DNA from: Lucifugimonas sp038150225
GTDB lineage: Bacteria > Chloroflexota > Dehalococcoidia > Lucifugimonadales > Lucifugimonadaceae
Reading direction: 5' to 3'
Assembly: GCA_038150225.1 (NCBI GenBank)
Contig: JAYQWG010000013.1
Span: 1-52,916, forward strand
DNA length: 52,916 nucleotides
The stretch's first letter is position 1; each line of letters begins with the position of its first letter. Both the position numbers and the translations under genes were made by a program. Shown here one piece after another: positions 41,600-50,766 of this stretch. The notes below the pieces were generated by a model. It did not search any database. It saw nothing but the letters and a program-made list of their open reading frames with translations, and had not been told where the DNA came from.

Positions 41600-42466
41600 T
41601 TATTCGTCCCACTTGATTCCTACTCGGTCGGCTACGCGCCTGATTCCCTCGGCCGCCAACGGGATTTTCTCCGGTGGAAGATGTTCGACGAGAACGTGAG
41701 CTTTCGGATTTACCTTCTGGAGCCCAAGTAGCAATGCTTCGTTATCGAGCAGACTTTCAGGTTGGTCGATTATCGACTCTTCAAGATGAGGTAGAAGAGC
41801 TTCGACAACGGTGAAATCTTTGGCATGGCAACCGAGAATTCGATCAGGGATCAGCTCGTAAAAATCGTTGATCAGCTTTGTGGTGTTGTAAGCAGTGTCG
41901 ATCGAATCGACAAAGTTAACCGGGTCCATGTTGAGACCAAGGTTTTTCGATCCAACGTCGTCGATCAGATCTTTGACTTTCTGAGGACTCGACACCGGGC
42001 AAACGATTCCGCCTTCGACCGCGATCATCACACCTTCGTTTTCGGCGACCTTACAAATTTGCTTGGTGCTGTCGACGAGTCGATCCCAAACTTCCGGGGA
42101 GTGGTTGTCAGGATGAGGCATCCATCCACCCTTTGGGTTCATAGAACCGGGGCGCAAGTACGTGTTGGGGCTGCCTAGTCGTGAGGTGACGTTCACCATT
42201 CGTTTCACGAACTTGATCTCTTCTTTTCGGACGTTTTCATCGTCCGAAACAAGATTCCCGCCGTAGTTTCCTACGGTTTGGGGCATAGGGAAGCCGCGTT
42301 CGCTGAACATTGACTTCAAGCGAGAAACATCTTTGTCTTTCATGGACTGGGGGTCGCTAACTCGGATTTGAACCGTTCTGAAGCCGTGTTCGGCTACATT
42401 GTCCAGTACCGCACCGTCGATCGATTTCCAGTCGCCTGGTACCAGACCTGCAACACCCAGGAGCAT
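41600..42466 (-). CDS. Sugar phosphate isomerase/epimerase-like TIM barrel
   Basis: A 288-residue protein of the xylose isomerase-like TIM barrel group (COG1082). It has SVSDPQSM-like strand 2 residues (VQIRVSDPQSMKDKDVSRLKSMF), GSMNPKGGWMPHPDNHSPEVWDRL, VMIAVEGGIVCPVSSPQKVKDLIDDVG, LGLNMDPVNFV, LGCHAKDF and HVLVEHLPPEK, supplying Glu/Asp/His metal ligands. It probably interconverts keto- and aldo-sugars or handles an inositol-type compound. It is followed by the SDR gene, fitting a sugar pathway. Confidence 0.85.
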   Translation of the reverse strand: MLLGVAGLVPGDWKSIDGAVLDNVAEHGFRTVQIRVSDPQSMKDKDVSRLKSMFSERGFPMPQTVGNYGGNLVSDDENVRKEEIKFVKRMVNVTSRLGSPNTYLRPGSMNPKGGWMPHPDNHSPEVWDRLVDSTKQICKVAENEGVMIAVEGGIVCPVSSPQKVKDLIDDVGSKNLGLNMDPVNFVDSIDTAYNTTKLINDFYELIPDRILGCHAKDFTVVEALLPHLEESIIDQPESLLDNEALLLGLQKVNPKAHVLVEHLPPEKIPLAAEGIRRVADRVGIKWDE

Positions 42467-42650
42467 AAAAAGACCTTTCTGCTAACTTCACACCTACTAC
42501 GGGCGAACGGAGTAACTCAACTGAGATACTTCAATGAGTCTTGAACAACCGAACTCAACCGGTTTGCCCGCATCAATTCGTCAGCAGAACACTTTATCGG
42601 TCTCAAACGAATTTTTGTGAAAAATAGCCGGTGAATTTGTCCGAGTAGAA

Positions 42651-43490
42651 ATGCAAACAACTAATCAAACTTCAATTGGTAAAGAGTGGCAGCGAGCCGT
42701 TGAGCTGGAGCACGCTCAGTCTGATCGATTGAGAGAAGATCTGGACGACGGTGACTTCTGGAAGCCGGTCGCCCATCGGTTTACACCTCCGTCGAAAGAA
42801 GAGGCGGCGAACGACGACACAGTTGTTCAACTCTCCAATCTGATTTCTTCTAACGAAACCGTACTGGACGTTGGTGCAGGTGCGGGACGAATAGCCCTAC
42901 CGATTGCTGACCATGCGAAACACGTAACTGCAGTTGAACCCTCCAAAGGTATGAGAGAACGAATGGCGCAAACCGCGGAGGTGTGGGGAGTTTCCAATCT
43001 TTCGATCATCGATTCTGAATGGCAGCACGCAGAAGTAGAACCCCACGATCTAGTCGTGTGTGCGCATGTTGTGTACACGGTTCAAGACATCGAATTTTTC
43101 ATTCAGAAACTGAGTGCCAGCGCGAAAAAACATGTGGCGTTGATCTCGTTTAAACGACCGGCAATGGCACAGTACTTGCCACTATGGGATTCAGTTCACG
43201 GTGAAGCGCGAATTGCACTACCAAGTCTTTTGGAAATCGAGCAGTTCTTACCGGCACTCGATATCAGTTACGAAAAGATTCCGCTCGACACCTGGATATC
43301 GCGACCGTTCAAAACGATCGAGCAAGCACAAACGGAATCTCAGGCACGGTTGTTTATCTCACCTGATTCGGAGAAAGCGCAAGTTTTGGCCCGCGTTCTC
43401 GAAGACTCACTTGTTGAGGTTGAAGGTGGATACCGATTTAAATGGTCTGAACCGCATCAACCGTTTATCGTTTTGTGGAATACCGGGTGA
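42651..43490 (+). CDS. Class I SAM-dependent methyltransferase
   Basis: A 279-residue methyltransferase. The N-terminus is WQRAVELEHAQSDRLREDLDDGDFWKPVAHRF, motif I is VLDVGAGAGRIALPIADH, then VTAVEPSKGMRERMA and the post-motif LVVCAHVVYTV. It precedes mgtE with an 80-base gap on the same strand, but no functional link is apparent. Substrate unknown. Confidence 0.88.
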   Translation: MQTTNQTSIGKEWQRAVELEHAQSDRLREDLDDGDFWKPVAHRFTPPSKEEAANDDTVVQLSNLISSNETVLDVGAGAGRIALPIADHAKHVTAVEPSKGMRERMAQTAEVWGVSNLSIIDSEWQHAEVEPHDLVVCAHVVYTVQDIEFFIQKLSASAKKHVALISFKRPAMAQYLPLWDSVHGEARIALPSLLEIEQFLPALDISYEKIPLDTWISRPFKTIEQAQTESQARLFISPDSEKAQVLARVLEDSLVEVEGGYRFKWSEPHQPFIVLWNTG

Positions 43491-43570
43491 CCTGGCAACG
43501 AAGATCTTTCATCTGTTCGATGTAGTATTCCAACCGCTACACCTAAACAATTTCAGCGCGATTACGAGCA

Positions 43571-44995
43571 ATGGCAGATCGTTCATCACAAGAAGACACG
43601 TTGCAGGACGAGAACAACGACGCTCGACTAATCCAGACACCGCCTGATGTTGAATCGCTCGATGAACTTCAGGATGTAATTGAAGAACTTGTTGAGGCAG
43701 GTGACAGCGCCCAGGCAGTTTCAGAACTTCAAGAACTTCGAGTTCCGGATAAAGCCGAAGTATTAGGTGAGATCACTCCCGCCAGCGAGCAGGTTCTGCT
43801 CGGCAACCTGAGTAACGACGAGATTGCCGACGTTCTTGAGCACATGGATGTAGACGAAGCAATCGAGGTCTCCGGGCTTATCGATGTCGAACGTATGGCA
43901 ATGGTTTTGGATCGAGTGTCGAACGACGTAGCAGCCGATGTTTTACGAGGAATTGATTGGGCTGACGCAGCTCGGATCTTGTTCCATATGGAAGATCGGT
44001 CTTCCGTTGGCAAATTGCTGCTCTACCAGGACGATGACGCTGGTGGACTCATGTCGACCGAGTTTGTCGCTTTGCGTGAAAATTGGACAGCTGATCGATC
44101 CCTGTACGAGCTCAGGAACTCCGGTTTGGACCCCGAAGATATGCGTCAATTGTTTGCGGTTGATGCCGCGGGTGTTCTGGTCGGAGTTCTCGAGCTAGCT
44201 GAACTGGTTTTTGCTCCAAAAGGGACAACAGTTCGTGGTGTCATGAACTCTGATGTGGTTTCTGTGGAAACCGGCACGGACCAGGAGGATGCAGCAAAAC
44301 TTATGCAACGCTACGAGATCCGCACGATACCGGTTGTTGATCGATACGGCGTTCTCGAAGGCACGATTGCGATCGAAGACATTGTTGACGTGTTCCAGGA
44401 AGAAGCTACGGAAGACATGTTTCGCATGATCGGTGTGCAAGGAGACGTTCGAAACCTCGACTCGTTCCGGGGCAGTTTCCGCAGTCGACTGCCGTGGTTG
44501 TTGGTGAACCTTGGAACCGTTCTCGCGACTGGTCTGATCCTGAACCTGTTCACCAACACGCTTGATTCATTAACAATTCTCGCAGTCTATTTGCCGGTTG
44601 TGATGGGGCAGGCGGGAATCGCAGGTAGCCAAACGCTCACGATCATTGTTCGGTCCATGGCGATTGGAGAAATAGCGTCAGCCGATGCGCGTCAATTAGT
44701 ACTAAAAGAAGCCGTTCTGGCAATAGCGCAAGGTGTTGTCGTGTCCTCAGTGATCGTCGTGATTGTATTCGCCTGGCAACAGGACGCGATTATGGCGAGC
44801 ATTGTTGCAGCCTCTCTGTTCCTGAATATGGTTATAGCTGCGCTCTCAGGAGTTGCAATCCCGTTCACACTGAAGGCATTCAAGATTGATCCAGCGACCT
44901 CGTCATCAGTGTTCTTGACGACCGTCACGGACATCGCAGGAATAACTGCTTATATGGGGTTGGCAACAGCGTTCCTGCATTTGCTAGTCGATTAG
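43571..44995 (+). CDS. mgtE: MgtE-type magnesium transporter
   Basis: A Mg2+ channel gated by intracellular magnesium. The 474 residues follow the standard layout: an acidic N domain of superhelical repeats (about residues 25-150, LGNLSNDEIADVLEHMDVDEAIEV), two CBS domains (about 155-280, GVMNSDVVSVETGTDQEDAAKLM and RTIPVVDRYGVLEGTI), and a five-helix membrane part (from RSRLPWLLVNLGTVLATGLIL). The pore-region features are PVVMGQAGIAGSQT and FLTTVTDIAGITAYMG. In MgtE the cytosolic domains close the pore when Mg2+ is high. No riboswitch was recognised in the 80-base leader. Confidence 0.95.
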   Translation: MADRSSQEDTLQDENNDARLIQTPPDVESLDELQDVIEELVEAGDSAQAVSELQELRVPDKAEVLGEITPASEQVLLGNLSNDEIADVLEHMDVDEAIEVSGLIDVERMAMVLDRVSNDVAADVLRGIDWADAARILFHMEDRSSVGKLLLYQDDDAGGLMSTEFVALRENWTADRSLYELRNSGLDPEDMRQLFAVDAAGVLVGVLELAELVFAPKGTTVRGVMNSDVVSVETGTDQEDAAKLMQRYEIRTIPVVDRYGVLEGTIAIEDIVDVFQEEATEDMFRMIGVQGDVRNLDSFRGSFRSRLPWLLVNLGTVLATGLILNLFTNTLDSLTILAVYLPVVMGQAGIAGSQTLTIIVRSMAIGEIASADARQLVLKEAVLAIAQGVVVSSVIVVIVFAWQQDAIMASIVAASLFLNMVIAALSGVAIPFTLKAFKIDPATSSSVFLTTVTDIAGITAYMGLATAFLHLLVD

Positions 44996-45050
44996 GCGCT
45001 CGAGGAGCTTCAATCGACTATGCCCGTCTCCTTTTAGTTTTTGTAAGGCT

Positions 45051-46559
45051 TTAGTTTCCTTCTACGAAGGCCGTCACCATGTGCCGTCGTTGTATTTTGC
45101 CGGTTGCGGTCCGAGGCAGCTCATCCGCAATGTAAACGGTGTCAGGAACCTTGAAGTCTGCAAGTTGTTCTCGGCAGTGCGAACGGATCGCCTCCTGGTC
45201 TGCATCACCTTTGAGCACTACAGCAGCGTGAACAACTTCACCGTACTTCTCATCAGGGACAGCGAAGCACACAGCTTCTGCTACGGCAGGGTGCTGGAGT
45301 AGAACTCCATCAACCTCCAAAGGTGAAATCTTTTCTCCACCTCGGTTGATCAATTCCTTGATCCGACCAGTGAGCGTCAAATAGCCCTTTGCATCGAGAA
45401 AGCCCTGGTCACCGGTGCGGAACCAACCGTCGACAAACGCCTCGGCGTTCGCTTCAGGGTTGTTGTTGTAGCCGTGCATTACGTTGGCGCCCTTGATGAC
45501 AACTTCACCAATGTCGCCAGTTGCTTGGAGGTCGCCCTTGGCTTCCATGTCCATGATTGCGACTTCGACTCCCGTTGCCTGCCCCACAGTTCCCGGAATT
45601 CGGTCTCCCGGAGGCATTGGTGACGACGACATTTGGTGAGATGCCTCGGTCATGCCGTACGCCTCAAGGACCGGGGCGTTGAATCGAGATTCGAGACGCT
45701 CGAAAACTGCTGGAGCGAGCGCAGCCGAACAAGAACGTATAAACCTGAAAGATTTCTCAGGTGCGTTGTCGTCATCTGCACGCATTAGCAAAATTTGATG
45801 AATGGTCGGAACAGCCGAGTACCAGGTGGCGTTTGTTTCTCGCTGAATGTCCCAGAATGTCGAGGCCGAGAATCGTGGCGGCACGACAATCGAGCCCCCA
45901 GAGTTCAAAGTAGAGAGGGATGCCCCCATCAGACCATGGACGTGGAACAGAGGCATGACGATTATCGACACGTCCTCAGGAGTGAGTTCGTAGTGGGTCT
46001 TGATGTTGTTAATCGAAGCCATCAAGTTCGCGTGGGTTAGCGGAACGCCTTTAGGTCGGCTCGTAGTTCCTGACGTGTGCAGGAACAGTGCAACATCGCT
46101 CTCAGAAGGTGGGGTAGGGTCGACAGATTGTGTGAGAGCCGATCCGTTCTGGCTCAGCGCAGTTTTTGATCCGTCAAGCGATGCTTCCACAACTGGAATA
46201 CCGAGCGTGTTAGCTGCGTCTCGACCGAAATGATCACCAGGTGGAACGATAGCCATTTGTGAGTCGGCGTCTTCCATGTAGAACTTGAACTCATCCACCG
46301 TGTATGCGGAGTTCAATGGCGCGGTTACTGCGCCCGCTCGGGCGACTGCCAGGAACAAAACCATGAATTCGAGCGAGTTAGGTACGACGATAGAAACCGG
46401 TCGACCGGGTTTAACTCCTGCACCCGCGAGCAGGCCTGCCACTCGTTCAATTTCATCGGCATAAGCCGCGTAACTGAGCGTAGGGCCACCTGGGATGATT
46501 ACCGAGTTATCGGATGAATTTGCTGGGTTGAGCAGGTTTGCGAGTGTGTTCGTCGACAT
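45051..46559 (-). CDS. Acyl-CoA synthetase (AMP-forming)
   Basis: An ANL-superfamily ligase that activates a carboxylic acid as acyl-AMP and then the CoA thioester. At 502 residues it is normal length. Motifs are FLHTSGTTSRPKGVPLTHANL (P-loop), EAYGMTEAS, GWFRTGDQGFLDAKGYL, GRIKELINRGGEKISP and the catalytic Lys in PRTATGKIQRRHM. It is closest to the small-acid/oxalyl-CoA synthetase and long-chain types; the substrate is undecided. It stands alone, convergent with mgtE. Confidence 0.93.
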   Translation of the reverse strand: MSTNTLANLLNPANSSDNSVIIPGGPTLSYAAYADEIERVAGLLAGAGVKPGRPVSIVVPNSLEFMVLFLAVARAGAVTAPLNSAYTVDEFKFYMEDADSQMAIVPPGDHFGRDAANTLGIPVVEASLDGSKTALSQNGSALTQSVDPTPPSESDVALFLHTSGTTSRPKGVPLTHANLMASINNIKTHYELTPEDVSIIVMPLFHVHGLMGASLSTLNSGGSIVVPPRFSASTFWDIQRETNATWYSAVPTIHQILLMRADDDNAPEKSFRFIRSCSAALAPAVFERLESRFNAPVLEAYGMTEASHQMSSSPMPPGDRIPGTVGQATGVEVAIMDMEAKGDLQATGDIGEVVIKGANVMHGYNNNPEANAEAFVDGWFRTGDQGFLDAKGYLTLTGRIKELINRGGEKISPLEVDGVLLQHPAVAEAVCFAVPDEKYGEVVHAAVVLKGDADQEAIRSHCREQLADFKVPDTVYIADELPRTATGKIQRRHMVTAFVEGN

Positions 46560-46686
46560 GTTTTTCCATATGTGAAACTCGGTTCGTCAGAGACACAATC
46601 CGAGTAAGTGACGGAGTTCTAAATTCGGTCATAACCGAAATCCGGAGGGAATTGTATTCCCGATACCGGGTGTTGGCACGACCAGA

Positions 46687-47415
46687 TTAAGTCTTGCGGA
46701 CAGTCGATGCTGCAGCGATCAACATTCCTACAGCAAACGCTCCAAGTACGAGGATTTCAGTAGATACGTCTGTTAGCGAAGATCCCCTGATCATGATGTC
46801 TCGAAGCGCCCGGTTGGCGTAGGTGAGAGGTAACGCACCGCTCAAACCCTGGAAATACCCGGGCAGCTGCGAGGTCGGGAGGATCACTCCGGACAGGAAT
46901 ATTTGCGGAGCAATCAATAGCGGAATGAATTGGACGACCTGAAACTCGTTCCGGGCGAAAGTGGATACAAAGATTCCCATCGATACCGAAGTTATGGTGA
47001 CGATCAGGAGAATCACGATGATGTCCCACAGTTGGCCCGAATAGTCGACTCCCACAACGAACAACGTGTAAATGAGGATGATGATCGACTGGACGAGCGC
47101 GAACACAAGGAACCCGGCAAGGTAGCCAACGAGCAGGTCAGATCGAGTTACAGCGGTTGACAGTAGACGTTCCAACGTGCCTTGAGATCGCTCCCGTAGA
47201 AAACTGATTCCGGTCAAAACGAATACGAAGAACATTGCCATAGTGGCGATCAGTGCGGGCGCTGCCTGGTTCAGAACAGGTTTCTGATCTTGGAAGCTGA
47301 ACCCGATAAGCGACATAACGATGATTGGCGCACCGATGATCAAAGCGACGCTTCTGCGATCTCGCCTGATTTCACGAGAAATACGAGACGCGATCGCAAT
47401 TTTTCGATCAAACAT
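46687..47415 (-). CDS. ABC-2 type transporter permease
   Basis: A 242-residue inner-membrane permease with about six hydrophobic segments (for example VALIIGAPIIVMSLIGFSF, LIATMAMFFVFVLTGISFL, LLVGYLAGFLVFALVQSII, LSGVILPTSQLPGYF). The motif ERSQGTLERLLSTAVTRSDLL is typical of ABC-2 drug and polysaccharide exporters. The start is the ATG at 47415 with GGAG 6 bases upstream. It overlaps the end of the ATPase gene by 8 bases, showing coupling. The longer frame to 47541 is shadow of the ATPase. Confidence 0.9.
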   Translation of the reverse strand: MFDRKIAIASRISREIRRDRRSVALIIGAPIIVMSLIGFSFQDQKPVLNQAAPALIATMAMFFVFVLTGISFLRERSQGTLERLLSTAVTRSDLLVGYLAGFLVFALVQSIIILIYTLFVVGVDYSGQLWDIIVILLIVTITSVSMGIFVSTFARNEFQVVQFIPLLIAPQIFLSGVILPTSQLPGYFQGLSGALPLTYANRALRDIMIRGSSLTDVSTEILVLGAFAVGMLIAAASTVRKT

Positions 47416-48178
47416 CCGCATCTCCACCTTTCGAAAGGAAAAGAAACGCGTCTTCGAGTGAAGCCGAGTCATCTCCTGTTGATGCTCGTAACTCCGCAGG
47501 AGTGCCCGTGGCAATGAACCTGCCACCGCGCATAAATCCAAGGGTGTCGCAGTGGGCAGCGTCGTCCATGGTGTGACTGGAGATCAGGATCGTTCTGCCT
47601 GATGCGGTCATTTCCTTGAACTGATCCCAGAATGAAGCCCTGAGCTCAGGGTCAAGCCCGACCGTGGGTTCGTCGAGTAATAAAACATCTGGCTCGTGAA
47701 CCAAAGCAGCACCCAAACTTACTCGTTGTCGCATCCCACCACTAAGCTCGGTGATGATGCTGTCGGCGCGATCTCTAAGTCCAACGATGTCCATTGCCAT
47801 CTCGACCGCATTCCTTCGGATAGATTTGTCAGACAATCCTTGCATTCGGGCGAAGAAATCTAGATTTTCTTGAACCGACAGCGCTTCATACAGTGCATTC
47901 AGCTGTGGCATATACCCGACTGAGTCAGCCAATTCTGAACCGGGTTGTTTTGAGCGGATGGACACTGATCCCGAGGTAGGTTTTAGTTGCCCGATCAATA
48001 TTTTTACGAGCGTGGTTTTTCCTGCACCATTTGCTCCCAAAACACCGAACGTAGAACCACTCGGTATATCGATGTTGATCCCGCGTAGAACCTCACGGTC
48101 TCCGTACGAGAACGTCATATCATTTATGGCAATAGCACTGGAAATACTTCTACTCCCAGCTCCAGGTGGTCGTCGCAC
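47408..48178 (-). CDS. ABC transporter ATP-binding protein
   Basis: The ATPase of an ABC-2 exporter, up to 256 residues. It has Walker A GVLGANGAGKTTLVKI, Q-loop YMPQLNALYEAL, signature LSGGMRQRVSLGAAL, Walker B VLLLDEPTVGLDP and switch-loop His in ISSHTMDD. It is of the drug/daunorubicin-type group. The GTG at 48178 is used but has no clear Shine-Dalgarno; the real start may be further in, such as the ATG at 48118. It overlaps the end of the epimerase gene, and the permease gene follows with an 8-base overlap. Confidence 0.93.
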   Translation of the reverse strand: MRRPPGAGSRSISSAIAINDMTFSYGDREVLRGINIDIPSGSTFGVLGANGAGKTTLVKILIGQLKPTSGSVSIRSKQPGSELADSVGYMPQLNALYEALSVQENLDFFARMQGLSDKSIRRNAVEMAMDIVGLRDRADSIITELSGGMRQRVSLGAALVHEPDVLLLDEPTVGLDPELRASFWDQFKEMTASGRTILISSHTMDDAAHCDTLGFMRGGRFIATGTPAELRASTGDDSASLEDAFLFLSKGGDADV

Positions 48179-49037
48179 TCAAAGGGGAATCTGAACTTAC
48201 CTCAACATGACCTGTATTCCCAAATCCTTCACTCGCGAGGCGCGTTCCATCGACGGTTGTGGTTTGTGGTTCGACGCAAAGAGCGTGCTCGGGCGAGTAG
48301 AACATGAAGTGAGTGATTTCAGCTGACCCGTCCATCGTCAGTGTGAGTTCGGGCCACTTGAGAATCGCTTTGCCGTTTTTGGAACGCAGGAAACAACCGT
48401 CCACTTCGCCAGTTGCGAACATAGTTCCATCAAGAAGTCTGCGAGTTGTGTCGGTGACCTCAAAGTTGCCTGTTGCCGTGACTGTCGAATCGAGCTCCCA
48501 CTGACCTTCGATGTCAGCCTTCGCTTCAACAACATCCGATCCTAGAGACTTGTTGAACCACGGATGCCACCCGACACCTCCGGGGAAGGAACGGTATTCG
48601 CCGTCAGAGGCTGAGAGTGTCATTGTTTGTACGAAGTTATTTCCATCGAGAGAGAGTGCGTGTTCGACTTTGCCCTCGTATGGCCATGGTTCTTCAAGAT
48701 CAATCGAGAGAACCAGCGATGATTCAGTTTGTGAAATGATTGCCCACGGGCGCTCACGAAGTAGTCCATGAATAGCGTGAGGTGGTGAGTTCACGGGCAT
48801 GAAATGTTCGCCGTCCTGAGCAATTAGTCGCCCGTCCCTCAACCGATTAACCCAGGGTGCCATGATGAAAGATCCATCTCCGTGAGGTAATTCGGTTGAA
48901 TCAAGTTGCTTTGTGCCACCTGCCAGCAATTCGTATTTTGTGCCGTTTTTGTTGACTCGAATAGATCGAAGAGATGCGCCAGCATCTGGAGAAATTGTCA
49001 CCGTTGCGGACTCATTGGAAATAGAAATGTTGTTGGG
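48150..49037 (-). CDS. Aldose 1-epimerase (galactose mutarotase-like)
   Basis: A 295-residue beta-sandwich mutarotase. It has VTISPDAGASLRSIRVNKNGTKYELL, the family FIMAPWVNRLRDGRL, the active-site His in PHAIHGLLRERPW, GGVGWHPWFNK for the second His, and a late Glu in ALCVEPQTT. It converts alpha- and beta-anomers of aldoses. The ATG at 49037 is preferred; the frame is open to 49070. It is divergent from the 2-hydroxyacid dehydrogenase and its end overlaps the ABC ATPase gene, so the three minus-strand genes may be co-transcribed. Confidence 0.9.
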   Translation of the reverse strand, partial: PNNISISNESATVTISPDAGASLRSIRVNKNGTKYELLAGGTKQLDSTELPHGDGSFIMAPWVNRLRDGRLIAQDGEHFMPVNSPPHAIHGLLRERPWAIISQTESSLVLSIDLEEPWPYEGKVEHALSLDGNNFVQTMTLSASDGEYRSFPGGVGWHPWFNKSLGSDVVEAKADIEGQWELDSTVTATGNFEVTDTTRRLLDGTMFATGEVDGCFLRSKNGKAILKWPELTLTMDGSAEITHFMFYSPEHALCVEPQTTTVDGTRLASEGFGNTGHVEVSSDSPLSATTTWSWE

Positions 49038-49161
49038 CATGCGTTTTCGAATTGAGATTGGGGTTATCATTCGCCGGTTTCGAGCAAATCCTAATGCCAG
49101 ACATACTCTCGGTCGAGTAACCGGAGCATGAATTCTGCGAGAACCAAAGGCTGATCATCAA

Positions 49162-50139
49162 ATGTCCGAAATCTTCCCAAACGCCGATGCGACGACCGTT
49201 CATTTCGCTCACGTCGCTTACCGCATGGAAGAGCGATATGAACTCCGTAGTCCCAAAGTGAACTACTTCCAGACCTGGTCTGCCGAAGACACGATGGAGC
49301 GAATTTCTGATGCAGATGTATTCGTGGTTTCAGGCTTTTGGGACAACGATCTTTTGAAAAACGCTGGAAAGCTCAAGTACATCCAGTCGATCGGTGCTGG
49401 TTATGACCAGTTCACGCTTGATGAACTCAAAGAACGCGGGATCCAACTTGCCAACGCGTCAGGTGTGAACCAGAACGCGGTTGCTGAGCATGCAATGTCA
49501 TTGATCCTGGGTTTGAACCGCCACATTCACACAGGTCGAGACAACCAGCGAAATCATGTTTGGCGCGGAATGCTTGGTGATCTTTCGAAGCGTGAAGATG
49601 AGTTGATTGGCAAGACAATCGTGATCGTCGGCATTGGAGCCATTGGTTCGCGTCTTGCCCGTTTCGCCAAAGCGTTTGACATGAAAGTGCTGGCTACCAA
49701 GCGCAACCCAAACACCGCTGAAGGACCAGCGGATGAAGTTGTTACACCTGATAAGTTGGCAGAAATCGTCCCAGATGCTGATTTCGTTGCGCTTACTTGC
49801 CCGCTTACACCCGAGACGACCAACCTGGTCGATTCAAGCTTTTTGGAGTCGATGAAATCTTCGGCTTATTTGATCAACGTCGCTCGAGGTGGGTGTGTTA
49901 ACGAACCAGCTCTCGAAGCCGCCTTGAAGTCAGGCGCAATTGCCGGGGCAGGCATTGACCATTTCTGGGACGAACCGCTTCTCGAAAACTCACCGTTCTG
50001 GGACATGGAGAATGTGATCATCACTCCACACACTGGCGGTGAAACACGACTGTACGAAGAGCGTGTCCTGGACATTCTTGACGACAACCTTGGTCGTCTC
50101 TGGGCAGGTAACAACGATCTTCGGAACTTGATCGTTTAA
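49162..50139 (+). CDS. D-2-hydroxyacid dehydrogenase
   Basis: A 325-residue NAD-dependent dehydrogenase. It has the dinucleotide motif VGIGAIGSRLARFAK, and the catalytic residues Arg in INVARGGCVNEPAL, Glu in GAGIDHFWDEPLLE and His in VIITPHTGGETR. The N-terminal catalytic domain includes FVVSGFWDNDLLKNAGKLKYIQSIGAGYDQF. The family reduces 2-oxo acids such as glyoxylate, hydroxypyruvate or sugar-derived keto acids. It has its own terminator. Confidence 0.93.
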   Translation: MSEIFPNADATTVHFAHVAYRMEERYELRSPKVNYFQTWSAEDTMERISDADVFVVSGFWDNDLLKNAGKLKYIQSIGAGYDQFTLDELKERGIQLANASGVNQNAVAEHAMSLILGLNRHIHTGRDNQRNHVWRGMLGDLSKREDELIGKTIVIVGIGAIGSRLARFAKAFDMKVLATKRNPNTAEGPADEVVTPDKLAEIVPDADFVALTCPLTPETTNLVDSSFLESMKSSAYLINVARGGCVNEPALEAALKSGAIAGAGIDHFWDEPLLENSPFWDMENVIITPHTGGETRLYEERVLDILDDNLGRLWAGNNDLRNLIV

Positions 50140-50143
50140 AGCG

Positions 50144-50172
50144 AAAAGGGCAGGCATTCGCCTGCCCTTTTT
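50144..50172. terminator. Bidirectional terminator
   Basis: GGGCAGGC (50148-50155), loop ATTC and GCCTGCCC (50160-50167), followed by TTTTT; AAAA precedes the stem, so it also serves the minus strand. It separates the dehydrogenase (plus) from the globin (minus), and starts about 5 bases after the dehydrogenase stop. Confidence 0.9.
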
Positions 50173-50190
50173 CAGTACATTCCGAGTTGG

Positions 50191-50613
50191 CTAAGCTGCC
50201 TTGCCGGCTGATTCGAGCATTGTCGACGAAAGGATGCCGTAGACAGAAGTCCACGCTTCCTTGGCTTCAGGAGTCCACTGGTCGCCCAAACCTTGCTCAA
50301 GCGTCCACAGAAGAGCTGCACCTACAGAGTTCTAGTGTGCTGGAGTGACTCCGTACTCACCGTGGCGTTTTCCTAGAGCCTGAACTGCTGGTACCAGCAG
50401 TTCAGGATGGTTAAGAGTGGCAACAGCGAATGAGATGGTTGCCATCAACTGCTTCTTCTGAAGTGACAGATCTTCTTTGAACAAGCCTCGGGCGTCTGGG
50501 TCGATTTCGAAGAGCTTGTTGTAAAAGAGGTCAGCGGCTGTCTCTTTGATTGGTTTTACAGCCGCCCAGTTGTTTTTGACCAGCTTGACCTGGTCGTCCG
50601 TTAAGTCGGGCAT
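50191..50613 (-). pseudogene. Single-domain globin with in-frame TAG
   Basis: A haemoglobin-type protein, interrupted. Part 1 (93 residues) reads PDLTDDQVKLVKNNWAAVKPI, Phe at the CD1 position (ARGLFKEDL), and the proximal His in ALGKRHGEYGVTPAH. A TAG at 50332-50334 follows. In the same frame the sequence continues NSVGAALLWTLEQGLGDQWTPEAKEAW, the H-helix end of a globin, to a TAG at 50191. The TAG sits where an aromatic residue is usual (HY or HF), so one base change from a Tyr codon explains it. Without the second part the haem pocket lacks helices G (end) and H. Either a recent nonsense mutation or a sequence error. Confidence 0.85.
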
Positions 50614-50766
50614 CGAAATACTCCTGGATTGTTTCGTCGGTTATCAGGCACGTATTTCTCGCCGTGCCAATTCTTGTCCAGTTTCAGCTTCGCGAAGCCA
50701 GGGCTAATTGTTCTTGCGGGAATCACCGATTCGCGCCAGTGGTAGCAACAGGAGCAGACGATGTCG

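Noticed and set aside
38035..50334. Reassignment of TAG as a sense codon
   Set aside because: Many intact genes in the window end in TAG, including the rhaM at 11795 and the globin itself, and the S9 gene also has a TAA and a frameshift.
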